Positions 17,300-27,065 of a stretch of DNA of 64,000 nt are shown here, piece after piece; position 1 is the first letter of the stretch; each line of letters begins with the position of its first letter. Made by a program: the position numbers and the translations under genes. The stretch comes from JAEUOS01 sp965279115 (lineage in GTDB: Bacteria; Pseudomonadota; Gammaproteobacteria; Burkholderiales; JAEUOS01): contig OZ257137.1 in the NCBI GenBank assembly GCA_965279115.1, positions 1,736,001 to 1,800,000 of the forward strand, written 5' to 3'. The notes beneath the pieces are model-generated. The model saw nothing but the letters and a program-made list of their open reading frames with translations. It was not told the origin of the DNA and made no database searches.

Positions 17300-17680
17300 A
17301 TGCAACGCAAGGTCATACACACCGACCGCGTGCCGCCGGCACGGGTCCCGCTGTCGCAAGGCATTCGCATGGGCGACTGGATCTTCGCCTCCGGGCAACT
17401 CGGCATGAGCCCTGCGACCGGGCGCCTGGTCGCAGGCGGCATCGTGCCCGAGACACGCCAGGTCTGCGAGAACCTCAAGGCCGTGCTCGAGGCCGGCGGC
17501 TCATCGCTGGACCGTGTGGCCAAGGTGACCATCTATCTCGCCGACCTGGGCGAACTGATGGCGATGAACCAGGTATTCAGCGAATACTTCCCGCATGACC
17601 CGCCGGCGCGCACCACCTTCCAGGCCGCCGGACTGGTCGGCGGCGCACGGGTGGAGATCGAGGCGATCGCGTTCGCGTAA
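17300..17680 (+). CDS. RidA/YjgF-family enamine/imine deaminase
   Basis: RidA proteins are small cytosolic trimers that hydrolyse reactive enamine or imine intermediates such as 2-aminoacrylate. The 126-residue product fits the family length. The catalytic Arg lies in the ARTTFQAAGL segment near residue 102, and the signature GARVEIEAIA follows. The family block FASGQLGMSP is near residue 31. AGAGGAG stands upstream of the ATG. It is 36 bases downstream of mnmC and could be co-transcribed; a functional link is not evident. Confidence 0.9.
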   Translation: MQRKVIHTDRVPPARVPLSQGIRMGDWIFASGQLGMSPATGRLVAGGIVPETRQVCENLKAVLEAGGSSLDRVAKVTIYLADLGELMAMNQVFSEYFPHDPPARTTFQAAGLVGGARVEIEAIAFA

Positions 17681-17685
17681 GCCTC

Positions 17686-17711
17686 ACCCGGGGCGGGCAA
17701 CCGCGCCGGGT
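17686..17711. terminator. Inverted repeat between convergent RidA and kinase genes
   Basis: ACCCGG (17686-17691) and CCGGGT (17706-17711) form a six-base stem around a 14-base GC-rich loop. No T-run follows. It may act as a weak bidirectional terminator between the convergent genes. Confidence 0.25.
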
Positions 17712-19081
17712 CAGAGATGAAAACGGAAGGTCGCGCCCTGCCCGGGCGCGGCCTCGGCGCGGATCGCCCCGCCATGCCGTTCCACCAGCCGCTTGACGAT
17801 CGCCAGGCCCGCTCCGGTGCTTTCGATCCCGGGGTCGCTGTGCAGGCGGGTGAACAGGCTGAACAAATGCTCCGCATGCTTCATGTCGAAGCCGGTGCCG
17901 TTGTCGCGCACGAAATACCAGGTGATGCCGTCGACGCTTTCCGCGCCGGTCTCGATGCGCGTACGTCGCCCGCCCGACGCGAACTTCAATGCGTTGTCGA
18001 TCAGGTGATGGAAGATCATGCGGATCATCACCGGGTCGCCGCGCACCATCCCCAGGCGCCCGGTCACCCACTCGACATCGGGCCGGCGCATGCCCAGTTC
18101 CTCGATGGTTTCGGCGACGGTCGCGTCGAGATCGACCGGCCGCATCACCATCTCGCTCCGGGTCAGGCGGGTGTACTCAAGCACGCCGTCGACCAGTCGG
18201 CTCATGCGGGTGCCCGACGCGGCGATGCGCTACAGATAGCCGCGGCTTTCATCGTCCAGCTTCGCGCCGGCGGATTCGGCGAGCAGGCCGGAAAACCCCA
18301 CCATGCTGCGCAAGGGCGTGCGCAGGTCGTGCGACAGGGTGTAGCTGAAGTTCTCCAGTTCCTGGTTCACCGCCTGCAGTTGCGCGGTGCGCTCGCGCAC
18401 GCGTTCCTCGAGGGTCACGTTGAGTCTCGATACTTCGTCGTTGCGCTGCGCAAGTTCGCGTCCGAGGCGGCGCACCTCGGCCAGCCGCATGCGATAGTTG
18501 CCGACGAAATAGTCGATCAGGAAAGCGCAGAAGATGAACACGAAGCTCAGCATCACCCAGCGCAACAGCGGCGAAAGGGGAGGCGATTGCGGCAACATTC
18601 CCTGCAATTCGCCGAGCGCGAGTCCAAGCGTGGCCGCTGAAGTGGCCAGTGCACACCACGTCGCGGCGCGCGGGCTGATCATCCAGCCCGCCAGCGTGAT
18701 GCTCAATGGAAAAAACACGATGGCGGTGCTGCGGACTCCGTCGTTGAAGTACGCCGCCGCCATCAGCACCGGCCACACGCCGAAGAACAGCAACCGGACG
18801 GCTCCATGCACCTTGCCTCGCACCAGAAGGACCCAGGCCGCCACGCCGACCAACAGGAAAGCCAGTGCGGTGGCCGCACGCACGACCTGACCTTCGGAGA
18901 AGAGCAGCACGACCAGCGCGAAGATGGCATTGCCGGCAAGGATGAAGCCGATCCCGGCCTTGATGAAAGTGAGTGACGGGTCCCAGCTGATCGGATGGTC
19001 GATGCCGTCGTCACCCTGGCCGACCGGGGATGCCGCCAGCAGACCGGTCAACACCGCACTGCGGCTCACATCGGCATTCAT
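17711..19081 (-). pseudogene. Membrane histidine kinase interrupted by one in-frame amber codon
   Basis: The gene starts at ATG 19081 (GGAGGA four bases upstream) and reads for 283 codons to TAG at 18230-18232. It then continues in the same frame with clear homology to the stop at 17711. Before the amber it has about six membrane helices and the H-box [14 protein letters not shown] (His near 251). After it come a dimerisation helix (SGTRMSRLVDGVLEY), the N-box, DNGTGF and GAGLAIV. Paralogues in this window have Trp, Glu or Ala at the amber position. The truncated product would keep the phospho-acceptor His but lose the ATPase domain. It lies 24 bases downstream of the next kinase, on the same strand. 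A TGG-to-TAG or CAG-to-TAG change, a base-call error or amber suppression are the possibilities. Confidence 0.85.
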
Positions 19082-19105
19082 TCGTTCCTCCGGGACGGCC
19101 ACGCG

Positions 19106-21202
19106 TCACGCCGAAACGGTGAAGTGAAACGTAGCGCCCTGCCCGGGCGCGGCCTCGGCGCGGATCGCCCCGCCATGCCGTTCCACCAGCCGCTTGACGA
19201 TCGCCAGGCCGGCGCCGGTGCTGTCGATCTCGGGGTCGCTGTGCAGGCGCGTGAACAGGCTGAACAGGTGGTCCGCATGCTTCATGTCGAAACCCATGCC
19301 GTTGTCGCGCACAAAATACTGCGTGCCGTTTTCCGCGGCCACGGCACCGACTTCCACCCTGGGCGCCGCCACGCCGGCGGAAAACTTGAACGCGTTTTCG
19401 ATCAGGTTGTGGAAGATCTGCCGCAACATCAGCGGGTCGGCGCGTGCCGTACCCAATGGTCCGAGCACGACCTCGACGCGCGGGTCGCGCTCGCGCAACT
19501 CGGCGACGACCTCGCCCAGCAGCGCGTCGAGATCGACCTCGCGGCGCACGACTTCGCTCCTGGCCAGGCGCGAGTACTCGAGCACGCCGTCGATCAGCCG
19601 GCTCATCCGCGTGCCGGAGGCGGAGATGCGCCACAGCAGCTCGCGATCGTCAGGGCTGGCCTTGTCGCCAAGGTTTTCCAGCAACAGGCCGGAAAAGCCC
19701 ACCATGCTGCGCAGCGGCGCGCGCAGGTCGTGCGAAATGGTGTAGCTGAAGCTTTCCAGTTCACGGTTGGCCTTTTCCAGATCGGCCGTGCGCTCGCGCA
19801 CCCGCACCTCCAGGGTGGCATTGAACGCCATGATCTCGGCTTCCGCGCGCTTGCGCTTGGTGATGTCGCGCGAGATCACGATGAAGCGCGGCGCCGCGCC
19901 CGCCGCCACGGGTTTGCGGGCGACCGACAGTTCGAACCAGGTACGGCCCTGCGGCAGGTCGAGTGCGAAAGACCTGCCATGCGAGCGCCCGGTCGCATGC
20001 GCCTCCTGTATCGCCGCGTGGCTGATCGCGGCGACCGGCGCCGGCAATACCTCGGACACCGTGCGGCCGATCAGATGGTCCCGCGGCGCGGCCAGCAGTT
20101 CTTCACTCGGCGAGTGATAGTCGAGGTAGCGCCCGTCCAAGTCGACCTCGAACAGCAGGTCCGGAATCGCATCCAGGGTCGCCGCCAGCTGCTCGCGTGC
20201 CGCCTGCATGGCGGCGGTATCGTGCTTTCGCTGCGTGACATCCTGGGTGGTGCCGACCGCGCGCACCACCCGGCCACTCGCGTCGCGCTGCAGTTCGGCC
20301 TGCTGGCGCACCCAGCGCATGCCGCCGGCGGTGAGGATGCGGTGCTCGTTGTCGAAGGACGGGCCACCCGCAAGCGCCGCCTCCCAGGCCGCGCTCACCG
20401 CGGCGCGGTCGTCGCCATGGACAAAGGAAAGATAGGTGTCGTGATTGCCTTCGGTACCCGCAGGCAAGCCGAATATGCGGCAGGTCTCGGCTGACAGCCG
20501 CATGCGGTCCGCGTCAAGGTCGTAGACCCAGCTGCCCACGCTCGCCACGGCCTGGGCGCGGTTGAGATCGGCTTCGCGTGCTTCGAGTTCGGCACTGCGC
20601 CGCGCCAGGGCGCGGCTGAGGTTCTTTACCTCCGCCATGCGCTCCGCATACGAACTGAACACGCTCGACACCAGGAGGGCGGCGAACACGCATACGGAGG
20701 CATTCACGAACCAGCGCAACGACGCGCTCGTGGGAGGCGGTTGCGGCAACCAGCCCTGCCCTTCGGCGATTGCAAGGGCGAGCCCGACCGCCGCTGTCAG
20801 GAAGGCCAGCCGCATGGCCGTGCGCGACCCGCACAGCCAGCCCGCGAGCAGCACCGGCAGCGGGAATACCGCCATGCTCAGGCTGTTGACGCCGCCCATG
20901 AAAATGGACGCCACCGCCAGGTAGACCCAGACGCCGGCGCCCAGCACCGTCAACCCCAGCGTGATGCGGTTGCTGCGCAGGAAGAACCAGCCGACCACGC
21001 CCAGGATGGCGAGCGTGGGCACGATCAAGGCGCGCAGGCTGAGCCCTTGCCCCTGGATGAACAGAAAAATCTCGAAGATCGCGCTGCCTACCAGCAGGAA
21101 GGCGATCGATGACCTCAGGAAGGCGCGCGTGGGCTCCCATGTGCCAGGCTCATCGGCGGATTCGCCGGCCGGCACGGTTTCGGCATCAAGGACCGAACTC
21201 AC
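19106..21202 (-). CDS. PAS-containing membrane sensor histidine kinase
   Basis: The product has about 698 residues. The N-terminal part has six hydrophobic segments, with a shared fingerprint (LLAGWL, then EGQGWLPQPPP) seen in two other kinases here. Two PAS/PAC domains follow, then a coiled-coil, H-box [14 protein letters not shown] (His near 488), N-box, DNGMGF and GAGLAIV. There is no receiver domain and no response-regulator gene adjacent, so its partner is elsewhere. I prefer the GTG at 21202, which has GGGGGAGG just before it; an ATG at 21274 is an alternative with a weaker ribosome site and an uncharacteristic Gly/Arg/Glu-rich extension. It likely shares a transcript with the amber-interrupted kinase. 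Confidence 0.88.
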   Translation of the reverse strand: MSSVLDAETVPAGESADEPGTWEPTRAFLRSSIAFLLVGSAIFEIFLFIQGQGLSLRALIVPTLAILGVVGWFFLRSNRITLGLTVLGAGVWVYLAVASIFMGGVNSLSMAVFPLPVLLAGWLCGSRTAMRLAFLTAAVGLALAIAEGQGWLPQPPPTSASLRWFVNASVCVFAALLVSSVFSSYAERMAEVKNLSRALARRSAELEAREADLNRAQAVASVGSWVYDLDADRMRLSAETCRIFGLPAGTEGNHDTYLSFVHGDDRAAVSAAWEAALAGGPSFDNEHRILTAGGMRWVRQQAELQRDASGRVVRAVGTTQDVTQRKHDTAAMQAAREQLAATLDAIPDLLFEVDLDGRYLDYHSPSEELLAAPRDHLIGRTVSEVLPAPVAAISHAAIQEAHATGRSHGRSFALDLPQGRTWFELSVARKPVAAGAAPRFIVISRDITKRKRAEAEIMAFNATLEVRVRERTADLEKANRELESFSYTISHDLRAPLRSMVGFSGLLLENLGDKASPDDRELLWRISASGTRMSRLIDGVLEYSRLARSEVVRREVDLDALLGEVVAELRERDPRVEVVLGPLGTARADPLMLRQIFHNLIENAFKFSAGVAAPRVEVGAVAAENGTQYFVRDNGMGFDMKHADHLFSLFTRLHSDPEIDSTGAGLAIVKRLVERHGGAIRAEAAPGQGATFHFTVSA

Positions 21203-21480
21203 GAGCCTCCCCCGTTCCCGTTCTTCCCCGGCCCCGCGGCATCCCTGCGCCGCATCGCCGCTCTTAACGGTCATTTTCCATCAGTCTGACTTCGAATCAT
21301 GCAGACAACTTGATCCGCCTCAAACGCGACGCGAATGGTCGCGCATTGCATGGTAACCGGATTGCCGCCGCGGCGTGCGCTAGCGTACAGACCTGCGCGG
21401 GACCGCGCCTCACCCTTGTGGCCAGGAAAACCCCGCGTTTCCAAAGGCTTGGCGACGCACCCAAACCATGAAGGGCTTTC

Positions 21481-23262
21481 TTGGCCGCAAACCCGGAAAC
21501 GCCGCACGCCCCCCCGCTCGCACCAGCCCGGGCGCCGGACTGGCTGTCGTTCGGCATCGCCGCGTTCGCGCTCCTGATCATCGCCGGGCTGTGGTTCGCC
21601 AACCACTACCTGATCGCACAGGCTCGCACGCAGCGCATCGCCGAGGCCAAGCGCATCAACGCCAACCTCGCCCGCACTTTCGAAGAGCATGCGGTCGGCA
21701 CATTCGACTACATCGAAGACACCCTCCTGCAGCTGAAGCGTCTCTACGAGGCGCGCGGCACCAGCCTGGATGTGCCGCGCGCCTTCCGTGAAATGAGCAT
21801 CAATCCCGCCATCATCGTCAACGCCGTCATCACCGACGCCGCCGGCATGGTGGTGCTTGGTTCGCATGGCGCCCCGCGTGTCTCGCTGGCCGACCGCGAG
21901 CATGTGCGGATCCATTTCAATGAGAACACCAGCCGCATCTTCATCGGCAAGCCGGTGCGTGGCAGGGTCAACAAGCAATGGTCGATCGTCATGTCGGTGC
22001 GAGCCAACCATCCGGACGGCACGCTGGCCGGGGTGATCGCCATCGCCGTGGACCCGTTCTATTTCTCCAATTTCTTCAAGGACCTCGACCTGGGCACCCA
22101 GGGCACGGTGGCCTTCGTGGGCCTCGACGGCATCGTGCGCGCCCGGCTGGGCGGAAATTTCATCGGCACCAACATTTCCATGTCCGAACTGCTCAGGCAG
22201 GCGCAGCTTGCCCCGATCGGCGCTTTCGTGTCGGTCAGCACGACCGACAACATCCCGCGCGTCTACGCCTACCGCCTGATCCGCGATACGCTGCTGATCG
22301 TCAGCGTCGGCACTTCGGTCACCGAGGTCCTGGCGGACACCGAGGAACTGGCGCGCGCCTACGGCCTGGCCGCCTGGCTGGTGACCGCGCTGATCATCGC
22401 TTTCTCCGCGGCACTCATCGTCTTCGGCCGACGCCACCAGCGCGACGCCGTCATCGCGCGCAGCGAAATCATGCTCACTGGAATCAACCGCCAACTGCGC
22501 CGCAAGGCCGGCGAACTGGCGGAGGCCAACCGCGAGCTCGAGGCCTTTTCGTATTCGGTTTCGCACGACCTGCGCGCGCCGTTGCGCCACATCATCGGAT
22601 ACGGCAGCCTGCTGGTCGACGACAACCTGGCGCAACTCGACGCGGAGGGGCGCAATCATGTCGCCCGCATCATCGCGGCGGGAAACCGCATGAACGGCAT
22701 CATTGAAGACCTGCTCAGGCTGTCACGGCTTTCGCGCCAGGCGATCACCCCCGCGCCGGTGGACCTGGGCATGATCGCCTGCGAAGTGCGCGACGACCTG
22801 CTGCGCTCCGACCCCGCGCGGATGGTCGTTTTTGACATCGCCCCCGGCCTGGTCCTTCACGCAGATCCCGGCCTGATGCGCACGGTGATGGAAAACCTGC
22901 TGGAAAACGCCTGGAAGTATTCAGCCCGTGTGCCGCACGCGCGCATCGAGGTCGGCAGCGCGTCCGGCCAAAGCGAAACCGTATTCCATGTCCGCGACAA
23001 CGGCGCCGGATTTGACATGGCCTATGGCGCCAAGCTGTTCACGCCGTTCCAGCGCATGCATTCGGCCGCGGACTTCCCCGGTACCGGCATCGGCCTGGCG
23101 ACGGTGCGCAGGATCATCCTGCGCCACTTCGGCCGCATCTGGGTGGAAAGCGCGGTCGGTCTCGGCACCACCGTATTCTTCACCGTCGGCAACACCGACC
23201 GCAGCGCCGCCAGTACCCGCGCAACCCGGTCAGGCGGGCGGTCTGCACGACCGCGCGCCTGA
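21481..23262 (+). CDS. Cache-domain sensor histidine kinase
   Basis: This 593-residue kinase has one helix near residue 25-45, a periplasmic double-Cache-type sensor (about 46-290, with the family-like DREHVRIHF and WSIVMSVR stretches), a second helix near 300-320, and a cytoplasmic kinase core. The core carries H-box SHDLRAPLRHIIGY, N-box ENLLENAWKYS, DNGAGF and GTGIGLAT. Extracytoplasmic Cache domains usually bind small organic ligands, which would suit this catabolic region. The start is a TTG with AAGGG six bases upstream; an ATG at 21468 is out of frame. It is divergent from the preceding kinase and its membrane part is unrelated to the other three kinases. Confidence 0.85.
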   Translation: MAANPETPHAPPLAPARAPDWLSFGIAAFALLIIAGLWFANHYLIAQARTQRIAEAKRINANLARTFEEHAVGTFDYIEDTLLQLKRLYEARGTSLDVPRAFREMSINPAIIVNAVITDAAGMVVLGSHGAPRVSLADREHVRIHFNENTSRIFIGKPVRGRVNKQWSIVMSVRANHPDGTLAGVIAIAVDPFYFSNFFKDLDLGTQGTVAFVGLDGIVRARLGGNFIGTNISMSELLRQAQLAPIGAFVSVSTTDNIPRVYAYRLIRDTLLIVSVGTSVTEVLADTEELARAYGLAAWLVTALIIAFSAALIVFGRRHQRDAVIARSEIMLTGINRQLRRKAGELAEANRELEAFSYSVSHDLRAPLRHIIGYGSLLVDDNLAQLDAEGRNHVARIIAAGNRMNGIIEDLLRLSRLSRQAITPAPVDLGMIACEVRDDLLRSDPARMVVFDIAPGLVLHADPGLMRTVMENLLENAWKYSARVPHARIEVGSASGQSETVFHVRDNGAGFDMAYGAKLFTPFQRMHSAADFPGTGIGLATVRRIILRHFGRIWVESAVGLGTTVFFTVGNTDRSAASTRATRSGGRSARPRA

Positions 23263-23280
23263 GGGCATTACCGCGAGCGC

Positions 23281-24255
23281 TCAGTTGGGCTGTATGCCGG
23301 CCGCCTTCACCAGTTCGGCATTGACCTCGTACTCGCGCTTGAGGAATGACGTGAATTCGTCGGCCGACATGATCATGTTTTCCATCACCAGGCTGCCGTA
23401 TTTCTCGCGCAGTTCCGGGCTGCGCAAGGCCTTCGCGCTTTCCTCGTTGAGCCGGTTGATGATCGCGCGCGGCGTCTTCGCCGGCGCGAACATCGCGATC
23501 CAGACGCCGTAGTCGGTGTTGGGAAAGCCCGCCTCGATGCTGGTGGGCACGTCCGGCAGCGCCGCCGAGCGCGCCTGGCTGCTGACCGCGAGGGCGACCA
23601 GCTTGTCGGTCTTGAGGAAGGGCTGCGCCAGGCCGATCGGGCTGTAATAGAAATCCACCCGACCGGCGATCACCTCGGTGAGTGCATCGTTGGAACCCTT
23701 GAACGGAATGTGCGTACCGGTGATGCCGGCGGCCAGCAGCAGGCGTTCCGCGCCGAGATGGGTCGCCCCGCCGGTGCCGGCCGAGGCGTAGTTGAGCGAA
23801 CCGGGCTTCGCCCTGGCCGCGCGCACGAGTTCAGCCAGCGAGCGGATGCCCTTGGCGGGCGACGTCACCATCACCATCGGCACCCCGGCCAGCGGCATCA
23901 CGCCGGCGACATCCCGGATGGGGTCGTAGCTCAGGTTGCGATAGGTGAACGGCGTGACGGTGTGCGAGTTCGAGTGCACCATGATCGTGTGCCCGTCGGG
24001 CTCGGCGTGCGCCATGACGGCCGCGCCGATGGTGCCCCCGGCGCCCGGCCGGTTTTCGATGACCATCGGCTGGCCCAGCTGCTTGGACAGGCGCTCGGTC
24101 ACGGTACGGGCGATGGTGTCGGTGCCCGATCCGGCAGCGAACGGCACGATCACGCGGACCGGCTTGGAGGGCCAGGCGCCCGCCTGGGCAAGGGCGGCCA
24201 GCGGGGCCGCGGCCAGCAACAGGGCCGGAACGAAACGCAAGGACACGAACATCAT
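23281..24255 (-). CDS. Bug/TctC-family periplasmic receptor (3 of 8)
   Basis: This 324-residue receptor starts with two adjacent Met codons (24255 and 24252), with GGAGA six bases upstream, followed by a signal peptide ending ALAQ. The ligand loop is VPFAAGSGTDTIAR, with Ser at the usual second Gly. GTGGATHLG and IPFKGSNDALTE are recognisable domain blocks. It ends 19 bases from the Cache kinase (convergent). An acyl-CoA dehydrogenase starts upstream on the same strand, so the receptor's ligand might enter a CoA-dependent pathway. Confidence 0.9.
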   Translation of the reverse strand: MMFVSLRFVPALLLAAAPLAALAQAGAWPSKPVRVIVPFAAGSGTDTIARTVTERLSKQLGQPMVIENRPGAGGTIGAAVMAHAEPDGHTIMVHSNSHTVTPFTYRNLSYDPIRDVAGVMPLAGVPMVMVTSPAKGIRSLAELVRAARAKPGSLNYASAGTGGATHLGAERLLLAAGITGTHIPFKGSNDALTEVIAGRVDFYYSPIGLAQPFLKTDKLVALAVSSQARSAALPDVPTSIEAGFPNTDYGVWIAMFAPAKTPRAIINRLNEESAKALRSPELREKYGSLVMENMIMSADEFTSFLKREYEVNAELVKAAGIQPN

Positions 24256-24334
24256 GGTTTGTCTCCGCAATCTACGATCTTGTTTTGTGGCCCCGCCGCG
24301 ACCAGGTCCGCGGGCGGGAGTTGGCCGGCCGTGC

Positions 24335-25513
24335 TCAGCCTCCCTTGCCGCGGCCGGAAAGCATGTCGCGGGCGATCACCATGCGCTGCACCTCGGACGG
24401 GCCCTCACCCACGCGGCGGATGCGCAGTTCGCGGTACCAGCGCTCCAGCGGCAGTTCGTGGGTCATGCCCATGCCGCCGAAGATCTGCATGCAGCGGTCC
24501 ACCACGCGGCCCGCCGCTTCCGTGGCGAACACCTTGGCCACCGAGGCGTCGATCTTGATGTCGCGCCCGAGATCGCCGTTCCATGCGGCCTGGTACACCA
24601 AGAGGCGCGCGGCACGCAGGTCGACCTCGGAATCGGCCAGCATCCACTGGATCGCCTGCTTGTCGGCGAGCAGGCTGCCGAAGGTCTTGCGCTGGCGCGC
24701 CCAGTCCAGCGCCAGGTCGAGCGAGGCCTGCGCCACGCCGATGCTGGCGGCCGCGTACGGCACGCGCGCATGCACCAGCCACTCCTCGGCGATGGCGAAG
24801 CCGCCGCCCTCCTCGCCCAGGCGGTCCTCGAGCGGGATCTCGTAGTTGTCGAACTGCACCTCGAAGGGCTGGTAGGAGCGCATCAGCGGGATCCTGCTGA
24901 TGCGCATGCCGGCCCGTTTGGGGTCGATGATGAAGGCGGTGATGCCGGCGCGGTCGCCGCCGGCGCCGGTGCGCGCATACAGGATGCCCCAATGGCCGAC
25001 ATCGACGCCCGAGATCCACATCTTGGAACCATTGACGACATAACGGTCGCCCGTGCGCTCGGCACGCGTGGCGATGGCGCGCGCCGGGTCCGAACCGCCA
25101 CCGGCCTCGCTGATGGCGACGAAGGTCTTCCAGCCGTTGTCGATGGTGCCCACGCCGTACTTCTCGATCTGCCGCGGCGTGCCGCGGAAGATCACCTTGG
25201 GCGGGTCCTGCCCGAAGGCGCCGGCGGCCGGAAAGTACAGCCCCATGCGGCACCTGGCCGCCTCCTCGGCGACCACGCACTGGCCCAGCAGGTTCAGGCC
25301 CGCGCCGCCGTATTCGGCAGGCGACTGGTTGCACCACAGGCCGAGCTCGCGCGCGCGCTTCTGCAGCGGCGCCAGAACCTCGGGGGCAAGTGTCACCGCG
25401 TCGTGGGGTGCCCTTTCCTCGGCGGGGCGCACCTCCTCTTGCATGAAGCGGCGCACCGTGTCCCGCAACATGACGTACTCGTCGGGAAGGGCCCAGCTGC
25501 CGGTCGTGTCCAC
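24335..25513 (-). CDS. Acyl-CoA dehydrogenase
   Basis: The roughly 392-residue protein has the complete acyl-CoA dehydrogenase layout. The middle domain has AISEAGGGSDPA and the NGSKMWISG strand. The C-terminal helical domain has the arginine/flavin contact ARQRKTFGSLL and ends with QIFGGMGMTHELPLERWYRELR and the GEGPSE loop. It would oxidise an acyl-CoA to the enoyl-CoA with FAD and pass electrons to ETF. The start is uncertain: GTG at 25513 (HVDTTG) is the best in-frame codon, but no strong ribosome site precedes it. A longer open frame exists to 26713 but overlaps the Bug gene and is not coding. It follows that gene by 134 bases. Confidence 0.85.
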   Translation of the reverse strand: MDTTGSWALPDEYVMLRDTVRRFMQEEVRPAEERAPHDAVTLAPEVLAPLQKRARELGLWCNQSPAEYGGAGLNLLGQCVVAEEAARCRMGLYFPAAGAFGQDPPKVIFRGTPRQIEKYGVGTIDNGWKTFVAISEAGGGSDPARAIATRAERTGDRYVVNGSKMWISGVDVGHWGILYARTGAGGDRAGITAFIIDPKRAGMRISRIPLMRSYQPFEVQFDNYEIPLEDRLGEEGGGFAIAEEWLVHARVPYAAASIGVAQASLDLALDWARQRKTFGSLLADKQAIQWMLADSEVDLRAARLLVYQAAWNGDLGRDIKIDASVAKVFATEAAGRVVDRCMQIFGGMGMTHELPLERWYRELRIRRVGEGPSEVQRMVIARDMLSGRGKGG

Positions 25514-25647
25514 GTGCGCGTTTCCCGCGATGAATCTGTGAGAAACGCAAATTACCCGCTTTTGAACATACGTGTCAAACAGGCCCGTCAAAGTGCTGCG
25601 GCGCGGCGGATTGGCCCCCTCCGGCGCAGCGGCTGCGGTTGCCGGAA

Positions 25648-26610
25648 CTATTCGACCTTCACGTTGGCCTGCTTGACGATGCGGGTGTACTTGACCAGTT
25701 CCTGCTCGAGGAAAGCGGCGAACTCCTCGGGCGTGGAGCCCACCGCGTCGAAACCCTGCTCCCCGAGGCGCTCGACGGCCAGCTGCGAGCGTACCGCCTT
25801 GGCCACTTCGCCCGACAGGCGGCGACCGAGTTCCTTCGGCAACGCCGCGGGCCCCCACAGGCCGTACCAGGACACCATGTCGAAGCCCGACAGGCCCGAC
25901 TCCGCCACCGTGGGCACGTTGGGCAGGAAGGCGATGCGCTTCGGGCTGGTGACGGCCAGCGCCTTGAGCTTGCCGCCCTTGATCTGCGGGTAGGACGAAG
26001 GCAGGGCATCGATCAGCGCGCTGGCATGGCCGCCCATCACGTCGGTCATGGCCGGTGCGGTGCCCTTGTAGGGCACGATCTGGATCCCGAGTTTGGCGCC
26101 GGCCTTGATGGCCTCCTGCGCCAGGTGTCCGGCGGAACCGGTGGGCGGCGCGGCGAAGGCGTACTTCTCCGGTGCGGCCAGCACCAGCGCGATGAATTCC
26201 TTCAGGTTGTTGGCCGGGAAGGTCGGGTAAGTGGTCACCACCAGCGGCACCGAACCGATGTTGGAGATCGGCGCGAAGTCGCGCATCATGTCGTAGGGCA
26301 GGTTCTTGAGCAGGATGGGGTTGGTGACGAAGGTCGAGGCCTGCACCAGGAGCGTGTAACCGTCCGCCGGCGCCTTGGCCACCGCGTCGCTGCCGATCAC
26401 GCCATTGGCGCCGGCGCGGTTGTCGACGATGAAGGACTGCCCCATCTGCTCCGACAGGCGCTGCGACACCACCCGCGCCACCGCGTCCACGGTGCCGCCG
26501 GCCGGGTAGGGCACGATCACGCGCACGCTGCGGTTGGGATAGGCCTGCGAATGCGCCAATGCGGCCGACAGCGCAAGAAAAACACCAGCCAACAAACGAA
26601 TCGGTTTCAT
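25648..26610 (-). CDS. Bug/TctC-family periplasmic receptor (4 of 8)
   Basis: This 320-residue receptor starts at ATG 26610 (GAGGA upstream), with a signal peptide ending AHSQ and ligand loop VPYPAGGTVDAVAR. Other blocks are SAGHLAQEAIK and VPYKGTAPAMTD. It lies 14 bases after the small Cys protein of the hyu operon on the same strand, so it is very likely the last or penultimate gene of that operon and captures the substrate of the HyuA/HyuB complex. The acyl-CoA dehydrogenase downstream may belong to the same unit. Confidence 0.92.
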   Translation of the reverse strand: MKPIRLLAGVFLALSAALAHSQAYPNRSVRVIVPYPAGGTVDAVARVVSQRLSEQMGQSFIVDNRAGANGVIGSDAVAKAPADGYTLLVQASTFVTNPILLKNLPYDMMRDFAPISNIGSVPLVVTTYPTFPANNLKEFIALVLAAPEKYAFAAPPTGSAGHLAQEAIKAGAKLGIQIVPYKGTAPAMTDVMGGHASALIDALPSSYPQIKGGKLKALAVTSPKRIAFLPNVPTVAESGLSGFDMVSWYGLWGPAALPKELGRRLSGEVAKAVRSQLAVERLGEQGFDAVGSTPEEFAAFLEQELVKYTRIVKQANVKVE

Positions 26611-26624
26611 GGAAATCCTCGCTT

Positions 26625-27065
26625 TCAGGTGCGATGCTGCTCTTCGATGGAGACCACGCTGGCCTCGATGGCGACCAACAGGTCGCGCGCCTGCGCCGTC
26701 GAAAGGGTGCCATTGTCGGCCGCCAGGGCCCGCAACAGCGACTTCATGCCGCCCGGCGCATCGTGGGCTGCGATATGGCCGGCCAGTGCAGGTTCGGACT
26801 CGAACTTGCGCCGCAGGTAGTCGATGATCAGCTCGTCGAGCTCGCCCAGGTCCACGGTGGCGCCGAAGCCGCAGGCACAGCCGTTGGTGAACGACAGGTG
26901 GCCGCTGCACACGCGCTGCCAGCGCCCCAGCAGGCGCAGGGCCGCGACCGCCAGGTCGGCACGCGCGTCGCGCGTCGCCTTCACGGCAGCGGGCTTGCGC
27001 CCCCGGCCCGGCGGCGCGGTGCCGCGCACGGACCGGTTGGTCATCACCGCGCCGGCGGCGATCAT
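26625..27065 (-). CDS. Small Cys/His-containing protein of the Hyu operon, probable third subunit
   Basis: I do not recognise a named family. The 146-residue protein starts at ATG 27065, which overlaps the hyuB stop in the ATGA arrangement; MTNRS at 27044 is an alternative start. It is basic at the N-terminus and has a compact potential metal site, C53-x2-H56, then C63-x-C65, followed by an acidic helical region (LGELDELIIDYLRRKF) and a helical tail. Acetone and acetophenone carboxylases, which pair HyuA- and HyuB-like subunits, also carry a small third subunit with a metal-binding Cys cluster; an analogous role is inferred here from the arrangement only. Longer open frame upstream to 28052 is a shadow of hyuB. 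Confidence 0.7.
   Translation of the reverse strand: MIAAGAVMTNRSVRGTAPPGRGRKPAAVKATRDARADLAVAALRLLGRWQRVCSGHLSFTNGCACGFGATVDLGELDELIIDYLRRKFESEPALAGHIAAHDAPGGMKSLLRALAADNGTLSTAQARDLLVAIEASVVSIEEQHRT

Noticed and set aside
17711..18205. Reading the kinase C-terminal ORF as an independent small ATPase gene
   Set aside because: No ribosome site fits and the sequence is continuous in frame with the upstream kinase through one TAG codon.
25514..26713. N-terminal extension of the acyl-CoA dehydrogenase frame
   Set aside because: It overlaps a Bug receptor in another frame and is low-complexity, so it is a shadow.
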